Shown here: positions 24,134-33,400 of the stretch, piece after piece
Layout: each line of letters opens with the position of its first letter
Position numbering within the stretch: the stretch's first letter is position 1
NCBI GenBank assembly: GCA_937858365.1
Contig: CALLYK010000065.1
Location: forward strand, 1 to 37,660
Length of the DNA stretch: 37,660 nucleotides
Direction: 5' to 3'
Source of the DNA: an uncultured Isosphaeraceae bacterium
GTDB taxonomy: Bacteria > Planctomycetota > Planctomycetia > Isosphaerales > Isosphaeraceae
The notes under the pieces: model-generated
Databases searched by the model: none
Told to the model about the DNA's origin: nothing
The model's input: only the letters and a program-made list of their open reading frames with translations
Translations under genes and position numbers: made by a program

Positions 24134-26923
24134 ATGCCGCTTCAATGCCCGCGATGTTCCAGGACGATCGAATTCTCCGGTGAGCGGCCGCGCTTTTGCG
24201 CCTATTGCGGCTCGGCCCTCAGCGAGATCGACGAGACGTCGCCGCGCGTGGTCGTCGGTACTGCGGACGAGACCCGCGAGTACGTACCCCCGACTCGGAG
24301 AAATGAGGAGGAGACCTGGCCCGATCGCATCGCGACCTTCGACCTGGTCAGGCTGCTGGGGAAGGGGGGCATGGGGGCCGTTTTCGAGGCGAAGGAAGAC
24401 GGGACCGGACGGCGCGTCGCCCTCAAACTGATCGCGCACGACCGGATCTCGTCGCCCGAGGCCCTGGAGCGGTTCCGTCAGGAAGGGCGGCTCGCCAGCA
24501 CGGTCAGCCACCCGCGCTGCGTCTTCGTGCTCGCGGCCGACGAGGCCGATGGCCGGCCTTACATCGTCATGGAGTTGATGCCCGGGACGACCCTGCAAGA
24601 CCTCGTCGAGCGCGATGGCCCGATGTCGGCCGAGCAGGCCGTACCGCGCATGATCGACGTGATCGACGGCCTGATCGAGGCCCACGGCCTGGGCGTGATC
24701 CATCGCGACGTGAAGCCGTCCAATTGCTTCGTGGACGACGACGGGCGCACCAAGATCGGCGACTTCGGGCTCTCGAAGTCGCTCAGCGGGGGCAGCAACC
24801 TCACCCGCACGGGGGCCTTCCTCGGAACGCCGCTCTACGCTTCTCCCGAACAAATCAGGGGGGAATCGATCGACGAACGGACCGATGTTTACTCAGTCGC
24901 CGCGACGCTCTACTACCTCCTGGCCGGAAGGCCCCCGTTTGAAGGGACCGACGCGGCGGCCACGCTGGCGCGGATCGTCTCGGAGCCGCTCCCGCCGTTG
25001 CGTTCCTTCAGGCCCGACGTACCCGTGGAGTTGGAGTCGATCATCCACCGAGGCATGGCGCGCGACAAGACGCGGCGCCACCGCAGTCTGGCCGAGTTCC
25101 GCCAGGCGCTAGGACCGTTCTCGCCGGGGAGGCTCGTGCCGGCGACGCCCGGTCGTCGCGTCGCCGCGTTCTTGCTCGACACCTACGGCCCGGCGATCGT
25201 GGTCGATCTCTTGCTCCAATTCCTGTTCCTCTTGGCCACGCGGGGCCGTCAGTGGCCGTCGTCCACCCTGCTGGAACGGGCCGACTTGCTGACCGAGGTC
25301 TTGGTGGTCGTCTTTTCCTTCTTGATTGTCGAGTCGCTTTCGGGCGCCTCACCGGGCAAGTGGCTGATGGGATTGCGCGTCTGGGGCGAAGGCGCGGCCC
25401 CCGCGACGTACCGTCAAATCTGGCGCCGGACGTTGGTCTTCTTCCTCGTCGCCGCCGCACCCCGGTGGATTTGGTCTTTCGCGGTCCAGCGATTCGAAGT
25501 CGATCCGAACCTGCAGGTCGCGATCGGCATGGTGTGGTCGTCGGCCCCGCTCTTGCTGTTCATCCCCACGAGTCGGGCGAGCGGCTTCCTCGGCCTGCAC
25601 GAACGCTTGAGTAAGACGCGTGTCGTTCGCTTGCCGCGGCTGACCAGGCGGCGCGCGCCGGTCCGTCGCCGCCCCGTGGGCAAGGGCCATCATGGCGTGA
25701 CGCGACCGGCGGGGGTCTTACGGGCGATCGGACCTTACGAGGTCCGAGGCGCCGTGAAGTGGGACCCCGAGCGCAAGGTCCTGGCCGTGGAGGACCCGGC
25801 GTTGCAGCGAGAATGCTGGGTGGTGATGAGGCCCAAAGGCGCCGCGCCTCCCGCTGCCGAATCGCGCGAGCTGGCCCGCGACACGCGACCGCGCTGGTTG
25901 GGCGGCGGCGAGCAAGGCGAGAACCGTTGGGACGCCTACACGGCCCCCGGCGGCTGTTCCCTGGCCGACCTCGCGGGGGCGAGCGGTCTGGCCTGGGCCG
26001 ACGCGCGTCCCCTACTCGAAGACCTCGCGGGCGAACTCGCCGAGGCGGCGAGCGACGGCACGCTCCCCGAGTCCCTCGACGTCGGCATGGTTTGGGTCGA
26101 GCCGGACGGGACGGCGATCTTGGTGGACCCCCTCGCGACGCCTGGCCGGACCGACCGGCGTCCCCCCGCCGATCGCGCCCTCGACCTGCTTCGCCAATCG
26201 GCCGCGCTGGCACTGGAAGGGGGGCGACACGAACGAGAACGCCAAGGCCGCCCCATCCGGTCCGCCGTGCCGATCCACGCGCGACAGGTCCTGGATCGTC
26301 TGATCGGAGGCCCGAACGCCTACACGGAGCCGGGCGCCTTTCGCGACGACTTGATCGCCAAACGCGACGAGGTCACGGAAGTCGATCGGACGTCGCGGGC
26401 TCTTCATCTGGCCGTCCAGGCGATCGCGTTGTTCCCGGGCTTGTCGGCCTGTCTAGGCGTCGCCCTGTTCTTCTTGACCGGAGTGTATCGGGAAGAGAGC
26501 GCGGTCACGGAACAAGAATGGAACGCGCTTGGATACGCTGGGATCGAGGAATGGGCCCGCGACGCGGCGCCCGCGGTCGGCGTGACGGCCGGGTTGGTCG
26601 CGCTCGCCTGGGTCGTGTGTGGGGCCCTGACAAGCGGCGGCCTGACGATGCGTTTGGCCGGACTTGCGTTGGTCCGGCGTGACGGCCGGCCGGCGAGTCG
26701 ATGGCGCTGCGGCCTGCGGGCCTTGCTCGTCTGGGCGCCATTCGCCTCTCTGATGGGATTGAGTTCTTGGGCCTTGGCCGGAGGGTCCGGCTCGCCATGG
26801 TTGGCTTGGACCTTCTTCGCCGCCGCCGTGCTGCTGTTGACCGCCTACGTGCCACTCGCGCTCAAGCGACCGGACCGCGGCCCTCACGATCGACTCGTCG
26901 GCACCCTGATCGTACCGCGATGA
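24134..26923 (+). CDS. Ser/Thr protein kinase with two RDD domains and a second, degenerate kinase-like region
   Basis: A 929-residue protein. Residues 5-25 are a zinc ribbon (Cys5, Cys8, Cys22, Cys25). The kinase domain (about 69-330) is intact: GKGGMG loop at 76-81, Lys98, HRDVKPSN with Asp192, and DFG at 210-212. An RDD-type membrane domain follows (about 337-505, beginning GRRVAAFLLDTYGPAIV). Residues about 528-745 look like a second kinase-related domain (IGPYEVRGAVKWDPERKVLA, then WVVMRPKG) that lacks the glycine loop, HRD and DFG. A second RDD-like membrane domain ends the protein (HDRLVGTLIVPR). ATG 24134 has GGAAGG before it; earlier codons are shadow. It is likely a membrane-bound signalling kinase whose input and substrates are unknown. 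Confidence 0.9.
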   Translation: MPLQCPRCSRTIEFSGERPRFCAYCGSALSEIDETSPRVVVGTADETREYVPPTRRNEEETWPDRIATFDLVRLLGKGGMGAVFEAKEDGTGRRVALKLIAHDRISSPEALERFRQEGRLASTVSHPRCVFVLAADEADGRPYIVMELMPGTTLQDLVERDGPMSAEQAVPRMIDVIDGLIEAHGLGVIHRDVKPSNCFVDDDGRTKIGDFGLSKSLSGGSNLTRTGAFLGTPLYASPEQIRGESIDERTDVYSVAATLYYLLAGRPPFEGTDAAATLARIVSEPLPPLRSFRPDVPVELESIIHRGMARDKTRRHRSLAEFRQALGPFSPGRLVPATPGRRVAAFLLDTYGPAIVVDLLLQFLFLLATRGRQWPSSTLLERADLLTEVLVVVFSFLIVESLSGASPGKWLMGLRVWGEGAAPATYRQIWRRTLVFFLVAAAPRWIWSFAVQRFEVDPNLQVAIGMVWSSAPLLLFIPTSRASGFLGLHERLSKTRVVRLPRLTRRRAPVRRRPVGKGHHGVTRPAGVLRAIGPYEVRGAVKWDPERKVLAVEDPALQRECWVVMRPKGAAPPAAESRELARDTRPRWLGGGEQGENRWDAYTAPGGCSLADLAGASGLAWADARPLLEDLAGELAEAASDGTLPESLDVGMVWVEPDGTAILVDPLATPGRTDRRPPADRALDLLRQSAALALEGGRHERERQGRPIRSAVPIHARQVLDRLIGGPNAYTEPGAFRDDLIAKRDEVTEVDRTSRALHLAVQAIALFPGLSACLGVALFFLTGVYREESAVTEQEWNALGYAGIEEWARDAAPAVGVTAGLVALAWVVCGALTSGGLTMRLAGLALVRRDGRPASRWRCGLRALLVWAPFASLMGLSSWALAGGSGSPWLAWTFFAAAVLLLTAYVPLALKRPDRGPHDRLVGTLIVPR

Positions 26924-27090
26924 GGACTTGGGCCACCTTCGTCTGTTGACGATCAGGGTGAGGAGACACTCCGCGCAAGCCCCGGATCGACCATGGCCAG
27001 CCCAAATTCGCCAACGGCCCGTTCGATTTCTCAAGCTCAAGGGCCGGTGGGCGGTCGGTCCGGCTGATGGAAATGCCGGTCATTCTCCCA

Positions 27091-28737
27091 CTAGGCGCTC
27101 GCCAGCGCTCTGGCCACGATCTGCTCGGCCTCGTCCACGATGGCGCGGAGGTGCTCGGTGTCGCGAAAGCTCTCGGCATAGATCTTGTAGATGTTTTCTG
27201 TCCCTGACGGTCGCGCGGCGAACCAGCCTTGCTGAGTGGCCACTTTCAGGCCGCCGATGCCCGCGTTGTTGCCGGGCGCTTGTGTCATTTTTGCCGTGAT
27301 CGGGTCGCCGGCCAGCGTCGTGGCCGAGACCGACTCGGGACTGAGTTTGCCCAGCGTCGCCTTCTGTTCGGGAGTGGCAGTCACGTCGATCCGCGTGTAG
27401 GAGGGCGCGCCCAGGCCCGCGGTGAGTTCGCGGTAGTGCTCGCCCGGGTCCTTGCCCGTCACCGCTTTGATCTCGGCCGCGAGCAGGTTGAGGATGATCC
27501 CGTCCTTGTCGGTCGACCAGGCCGTGCCGTCGCGACGCAGGAAGCTCGCCCCCGCGCTCTCCTCACCGCCGAAGACGACCGTGCCGTCGTGAAGTCCGGG
27601 CGCGAACCACTTGAAGCCGACGGGGACCTCGTAAAGGACACGCCCGCGCGCGGCCACCACGCGGTCGATGAGGCTGCTGCTCACCAGCGTTTTGCCCACC
27701 TTCGCAGTCGTCGGCCAAGCAGGGCGGTGGCCGAGGAGATAGTCGATCGCCACGGCGAGATAGTGGTTCGGGTTCATCAGGCCGCTTGACGGCGTGACGA
27801 TCCCGTGACGATCGGCGTCGGGGTCGTTGCCGAAGGCGACCTGGAAGTGGTCCTTCAGGGCCACGAGTCCGGCCATCGCGTGGGGACTGGAACAGTCCAT
27901 GCGGACCTTACCGTCGTGATCGACGCACATGAAACCGAACGTGAAGTCCACTTGCTTGTTCACAACCGTCAAATTCAGACCGTAGTGTTCGGCGATGCGA
28001 TCCCAGTAATGGACGGATGCCCCTCCCAGCGGGTCGGCGCCGATCTTGACGCCGGCCGTGCGGATCGCCTCCATGTCGATGACGGCCTCCAGGGCGTCGA
28101 TGTAAGGGGCGGCCAGATCGCGCACGTGGGTCGTTTGCGCCGAGAGGGCGATGTCGTACGGCAAACGCTTGACGTGCGCGTTTCCATCCCTAAGAAGATC
28201 GTTGGCGCGGTCCTGGACCCATTTGGTCACGTCGGTATCAGCGGGGCCGCCGTGAGGCGGGTTGTATTTGAAGCCGCCGTCGGCCGGCGGATTGTGCGAG
28301 GGAGTGATCACGACGCCGTCGGCGGGCCGTTCCGCCCGCCCGCGATTGTGGGCGAGGATCGCGAACGAGACGACCGGCGTTGGAGTGAAGCCGTCGTCCT
28401 GTTCGATGACGGTAGTCACACCGTTGGCCGCGAAGACCTCAAGCGCCGTGCGTTGCGCGGGGCCTGACGTCGCGTGCGTGTCCTTGCCCATGAAGAGGGG
28501 CCCATCGGTCCCTTTCATCGCTCGGTAGTCGCAGATCGCCTGGGCGATTGCCAGGATGTGGGCCTGGTTGAACGTGCCGTCGGCGGGTGTGCCACGATGG
28601 CCGCTCGTGCCGAAGCTGACGCGTTGGTAGGGGTCGGCGAAGTCGGGTTGGAGCTCGTGATAATCGCGGACCAAGCGATCGACGTCGATACGAAGGCTGG
28701 CGGGGGCCGGTTTGCCGGCCAAGGGGCTCAGGGCCAT
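27091..28737 (-). CDS. pgm: phosphoglucomutase (alpha-D-glucose-phosphate-specific)
   Basis: A 548-residue enzyme that interconverts glucose-1-phosphate and glucose-6-phosphate, feeding glycogen and nucleotide-sugar synthesis. All family motifs are present: SFGTSGHRG near residue 41, the phosphoserine loop [14 protein letters not shown] with Ser147, the metal loop [10 protein letters not shown], the sugar loop [11 protein letters not shown] and the C-terminal phosphate loop [11 protein letters not shown]. Length matches the E. coli-type Pgm. ATG 28737 lies 15 bases after the pgi stop codon, so the two form an operon. It converges on the kinase gene across a 167-base gap that shows nothing distinctive. 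Confidence 0.97.
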   Translation of the reverse strand: MALSPLAGKPAPASLRIDVDRLVRDYHELQPDFADPYQRVSFGTSGHRGTPADGTFNQAHILAIAQAICDYRAMKGTDGPLFMGKDTHATSGPAQRTALEVFAANGVTTVIEQDDGFTPTPVVSFAILAHNRGRAERPADGVVITPSHNPPADGGFKYNPPHGGPADTDVTKWVQDRANDLLRDGNAHVKRLPYDIALSAQTTHVRDLAAPYIDALEAVIDMEAIRTAGVKIGADPLGGASVHYWDRIAEHYGLNLTVVNKQVDFTFGFMCVDHDGKVRMDCSSPHAMAGLVALKDHFQVAFGNDPDADRHGIVTPSSGLMNPNHYLAVAIDYLLGHRPAWPTTAKVGKTLVSSSLIDRVVAARGRVLYEVPVGFKWFAPGLHDGTVVFGGEESAGASFLRRDGTAWSTDKDGIILNLLAAEIKAVTGKDPGEHYRELTAGLGAPSYTRIDVTATPEQKATLGKLSPESVSATTLAGDPITAKMTQAPGNNAGIGGLKVATQQGWFAARPSGTENIYKIYAESFRDTEHLRAIVDEAEQIVARALASA

Positions 28738-28752
28738 AAGGGCTTCCTCGGA

Positions 28753-30327
28753 TCAAGGGGCGACGAAGGCGCGGTTCGCCGGACGGTCGCCCGCGACATT
28801 GCGGGCGGCCCCTCGGGCCGCGAGCCGTTCGAGCAAGAGGTAAACAGTGGCCACCGCGTCCGGTTGCCCCACCGCGGCGGCGATTTCTTCGGCGTTGTGG
28901 GGCGTGTTGGTCAGGGCACGCGCCACTTTCGATTGCAGCTCGAGCACCGACGCGGCGGCCTTCTTGCCCGCCTCGACGCCCGGTTGATGGTAGGCGTTGA
29001 TGCCGATCAAACTCGCGTAAAGGCCCACGGTCCGCTCGAAGAGCGCGATCAGCACACCCACGGTCCGCGCGTCCACTCGCGGGACCGTGATCGTGATCGA
29101 AGGCCGATCGTTTTCATAAAGGGCCTCTCGGGTGCCCAGAAGGAAGCCGTGCAGGTAGTCGCCGGCAGTCGTCCCAGGCTCAACTTCCAGGTGGTCGCCC
29201 TGCCCCGCGAGGACCCGGATGAACGTGACGAAGAAGTTGTTCACACCATCGCGCAGTTGTTGCACGTAGGCATGTTGGTCGGTTGAACCTTTATTGCCGA
29301 ACACCGAGAGCCCTTGGTCGACGCGTCGGCCTTCCAGGTCGAGCCGCTTGCCCAGAGACTCCATCACAAGTTGTTGCAAATAGCGGCTGAAGAGGAGAAG
29401 GCGGTCGCTGTAAGGCAAGACGACGAGGTCCTTCGCCCCTTTGCCGCCGGTGACGACGTGCCAAATCATCGCCATGAGGGCGGCCGGGTTGGTGGCGACA
29501 TCGTGCCTCCGCGTGACCGCGTCGCAATCGCGGGCGCCTGCGAGCATCGCTTCCATGTCGATCCCCTGAAGCAAGCCGGGCAAGATGCCGACCGCCGAGA
29601 GTTCGCTGGTGCGTCCGCCGACCCAGTCCCACATGGGAAAGCGCGCGATCCAGCCCTCGGCCGACGCTTGCCTGTCCAGAAGTGAGCCCGCCATCGTCAC
29701 GGCCACGGCGTGCTTGGAAAAGTCGAGACCAGCGCGGCGGTAGGCGTCGGCGGCCATGAGCATCCCGTTACGTGTCTCGGGCGTGCCGCCGCTCTTGGAC
29801 ATCACGATCGTCAACGTTTCGCCCAGCCCCGGCCCGATCCGGCGAACGAGGCGGTCGATGCCGTCGGGGTCGGTGTTGTCGACGAAGTGCATTTCCATGA
29901 GGTCGGTGTCGGGGTCGCCTAGGGCATCGGCCACGAACATCGGGCCCAGGGCCGAACCGCCGATACCGATCGACACGACCTTGGTGAACTTCGTAGCGGT
30001 CGGCGGCTTGATTCGACCCATGTGAATATCAGCCGCGAACCCCTTCAGAACGACGAACGTTTCGCGAATTTCCTGGGCGATCGCAGTGTCCTTGGCGCGG
30101 TCGGGATCGCGAAGCCAGTAATGACCGACCATCCGCTTTTCGTCCGGGTTGGCAATCTCTCCGGCTTCGAGTTTGTCCATCGCGACAAAGGCGTCGCGCA
30201 TGGACGCTTCGAGCGGCTTGAGGTCTTCGTCGGTGAAGGGGACCCGGCTGATGTCCAAGGTCAAACCGATGGTCGGCGCCTCGCAAAGAAAGCGCTGGTA
30301 TCGGTCCCACAAGGCGCGGGCGTTCAT
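28753..30327 (-). CDS. pgi: glucose-6-phosphate isomerase
   Basis: A 524-residue enzyme interconverting glucose-6-phosphate and fructose-6-phosphate. Motifs include [14 protein letters not shown], the SIS-type phosphate loop [16 protein letters not shown], and [18 protein letters not shown] around the catalytic region. ATG 30327 is chosen because GGAAGAGA lies just upstream; the ten extra codons to 30357 are not family-like. It is followed after 15 bases by pgm, giving a compact route from fructose-6-phosphate to glucose-1-phosphate. The helicase gene ends 106 bases upstream on the same strand, so read-through transcription from there is possible. Confidence 0.97.
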   Translation of the reverse strand: MNARALWDRYQRFLCEAPTIGLTLDISRVPFTDEDLKPLEASMRDAFVAMDKLEAGEIANPDEKRMVGHYWLRDPDRAKDTAIAQEIRETFVVLKGFAADIHMGRIKPPTATKFTKVVSIGIGGSALGPMFVADALGDPDTDLMEMHFVDNTDPDGIDRLVRRIGPGLGETLTIVMSKSGGTPETRNGMLMAADAYRRAGLDFSKHAVAVTMAGSLLDRQASAEGWIARFPMWDWVGGRTSELSAVGILPGLLQGIDMEAMLAGARDCDAVTRRHDVATNPAALMAMIWHVVTGGKGAKDLVVLPYSDRLLLFSRYLQQLVMESLGKRLDLEGRRVDQGLSVFGNKGSTDQHAYVQQLRDGVNNFFVTFIRVLAGQGDHLEVEPGTTAGDYLHGFLLGTREALYENDRPSITITVPRVDARTVGVLIALFERTVGLYASLIGINAYHQPGVEAGKKAAASVLELQSKVARALTNTPHNAEEIAAAVGQPDAVATVYLLLERLAARGAARNVAGDRPANRAFVAP

Positions 30328-30433
30328 GGTGTCTCTTCCGTTTTGCCAACGAGCCACGACGGTCGTTTACGCTTCATCATAACGCGGAGGACCGGGTAAG
30401 GCGATCACCCGGGGCGGCGGCGTGCGATCGAGG

Positions 30434-33400
30434 TCACTCCGGGTCGATCGCGACGAGGTCTTCACCGCGCGCGGCGAGGCGCCCATCGCGGAGCATCGCG
30501 CTGATGATCGCGCTGACTTGGGTGCGTGCTTCCTCGCTAACTCGCGGAAAACCGAGGATGCGGCAAGCCTGGATCGGCAGGGTTTCGGCGTCGATGCCGA
30601 AGGAATCACGGGCGGCGCGATCGACCGCTCGGGCGATTTCCTCGGGGGCCACCACGTCGAGCCGGCGCGCGCCTGGGGGCAATTCAGCCCGATCGCGCAG
30701 GGGCGCTTCCCTCAACTCGGCAGGCCAGAGGAAGTCTCCTTCTTGTCGGACCATGCCGGCCCGCGCGAGTCGATCGCGCGCGAGGTCCACAGCGCTTTGG
30801 AGTTTGGGGCCCAGCCGCTTCACGCCCGACGCATCCACCAAGCGACGAGTCGCCTCGCTCGTGTGGATGGGCCCTTCCACGCGAACGACCTCGGCCAATC
30901 GTTCGGCCAATTTCACGGGATCGGTTGTGCCGTCCTGGGGCAATTCGGCCATTCGATAGGGTGCGGCGAATGGCGACAGTGTTGGTGAAAGCTCTTCCAC
31001 GACGACTTCCGTGTCGGTTTCCTCGTCGGCTTGTTTTGGGGTCGCCTCGGCATTCTTCGCGAGGGTGGCGAGCACAGCCTTAAGGCGGCCCTCGGGGTCG
31101 CGATGCCAGTCGGGCGACCAGAGCGGCAGGAGTCGCCAGCCGAGTCCTTCAAGGACCTCGGGGCGCAAGCGATCGCGATCACGCGCGGGGGACGATTCAC
31201 GATAGCCGGCTCCATCGCCGTGAAGACCCAGGAGAAAGCGACCGGGGCGAGCGGGATCGACCACGGCGAGGTCCATTCGTGGGCCGTTGCCGCCGATAGG
31301 GCCGCGCACGTCATGGCCCGCGGAGCGAAGGCGCTCGGCGACAGCCTCCGCCAGCGGCGAACGCGGCGACTCGTCTTCCGACGTCTCCGCGTCGATGGTC
31401 CCCGCCTTGGCGTATTCCAGGAAGCGTCGCAGCGCGCGTACTCCCCTTGCGCGAATGCGGGCTGGATCCAGGTCTTCGTCCGTGATGTTGGAGAAGACCT
31501 CGCAACGCGCGCGGGCCCTCGTGATGAGCACGTTCAAGCGACGTTCGCCCCCTTCCGCGTTGAGAGGCCCAAAATTGAGGGCGACCGTGCCATCGTTCGC
31601 ACGGCCGTAGCCGACGCTGATGAAGATCACGTCGCGCTCGTCTCCTTGGACGTTTTCCAAGTTCTTGACGAAGAACGGATTGGGCTGACCAGGGTCGAAG
31701 AAACGCTCGCACGATGGGTCCGCTTGACGAAGGCGCTCGATCCGGTCGAGCGTCGCACGCATTTGCGCAGCGCTGAAGGTGGCCACACCCAGGGAAAGCC
31801 GCTCCTCGGGGGCCCTCTCCAACTGCTCGCGCGCGAAGTCCATCACGGCCCTGGCGACGGCCTCGGCCTCGCCAGGATTGGTGCGACTCTTGCCGCGATC
31901 GTATACGGTCTCGGGCAGATGGCGCATGACGAGACCCGACGTCTCGCGCCCGGCGTCGGGGCTGGGAAAGACGATGAGGCGATCGTCGTAAAACTCGCGA
32001 TTCGAGACCGCGATGAGCGACTCGTGGCGACTCCGATAATGCCAACGGAGCATCCGCTCGGGGGCCCCTTGGGCGACGAAGAGTCCGAGGATGCTCTCCA
32101 CTTCGGAAGTCGGCTCGTCGTCGTCGAGGTCACCGCCCATCGTGAGGCGATCGAAGAAGGTCGTGGGGGGAAGTTGACGAGAATCGCCCACAACCACGGC
32201 CTGTCGGCCACGCAAGAGGGCCCCCAACGCGTCGAGCGGCCGGACTTGAGAGGCCTCATCAAAAACGACCAGGTCGAACGTGATCGCGCCCGGCGGCAGA
32301 TAGGCGGCCACGGAGAGCGGCCCCATCAGGAAGACAGGTTTCGCGGCCTGGATCGCGCGACCGGCGCGGGTCATCAGTTGCCTCACAGGCAAATGCCGGG
32401 CCTTCTTGGCGAGTTCTCGTCGGAGTGCGGCAAGCTGACCGCCCCCTTCGTGACGAGGCACGCGCCGCCAGTGTTCGCGCGCGATGCGCGATCGATGCAC
32501 ACGCTGGTCGTGGCGATCGGCCTTGCGAAAGGCGGCCAAGGCCCGCTCCTGGGAACGACCTTCGAAATCGGCGAGGACGGGCCTTTCGTGATAGGCCCTC
32601 GCCCGCAACGACTCATACCAGGCGAGGCGAAACGCGGGGGCGAGCACATCGGCCGCTTTGGGCAGGCGCGCCCCCACTTGCACGACGTCGCCCAGCCCTT
32701 CGGCCCGACAGCGAGCCGCCAGGGCGTTGACCTCCAGCACTTCCACCAGTCGACCCGCTTCGCGCGTCCATGTCGCGAGCCATTGTTCTTGCTCGGCGAA
32801 GGGCAAGTCGGCGAACGCGGCGGGGCCTTCGAACCTCATCGACTCATCGAGGTCGAGGAACTCAACTACCCGCGAGATCGCTCGTCGATGAGCCAGGGAC
32901 GCGCCGGCGACCACCTGGCCCAACGAAGCCAACTCGGCGAACGCGGCGGAACCGTCGAGCGCGTCGAGAAGGCCGCGTGGCAGGGAGCCGTCACCGACCC
33001 CTTGAAAGAGGCGATCAAGACCATCGGCTGTATTCTGAAGTGTCATCCAATCGCTCGCCGCGCCGCGCCATGACTCGCCCAATAGCTCGCGCGCCATCTC
33101 GGCGTGGGCCTCCAGTTTGGCACCCAGGGCCTGGGCCGCTGCGATCGCGTCGAGGACCGCGAGTCGGTCGTCGAGCGTGGTCGGCGGAGCACCGCGGAAG
33201 AACGTGAGGCATCGGGTCTTCGCCGCGCGATACTCGGCCGAAACTAACCGCCACCAGCGACGACCGACGCGCTGAAGCGTCTCGCGTAAGGCGCCGACGT
33301 TTTCGTCCCAGGCCGCGGACGTTAGGACGCGATCGAGGCTCGTGCGCATCGCTTGATGCCTCAAGCCCGCGTCGATGAGGGAGCGAACTGCCACTCCGCG

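Noticed and set aside
23954-24853. Upstream extension of the glycosyltransferase frame
   Set aside because: It lies opposite the kinase domain and encodes no family sequence.
31031-33073. Long plus-strand ORF of 680 codons opposite the helicase gene
   Set aside because: It is antisense to conserved helicase motifs, and its translation has no recognisable domain and is typical of antisense frames in GC-rich DNA.
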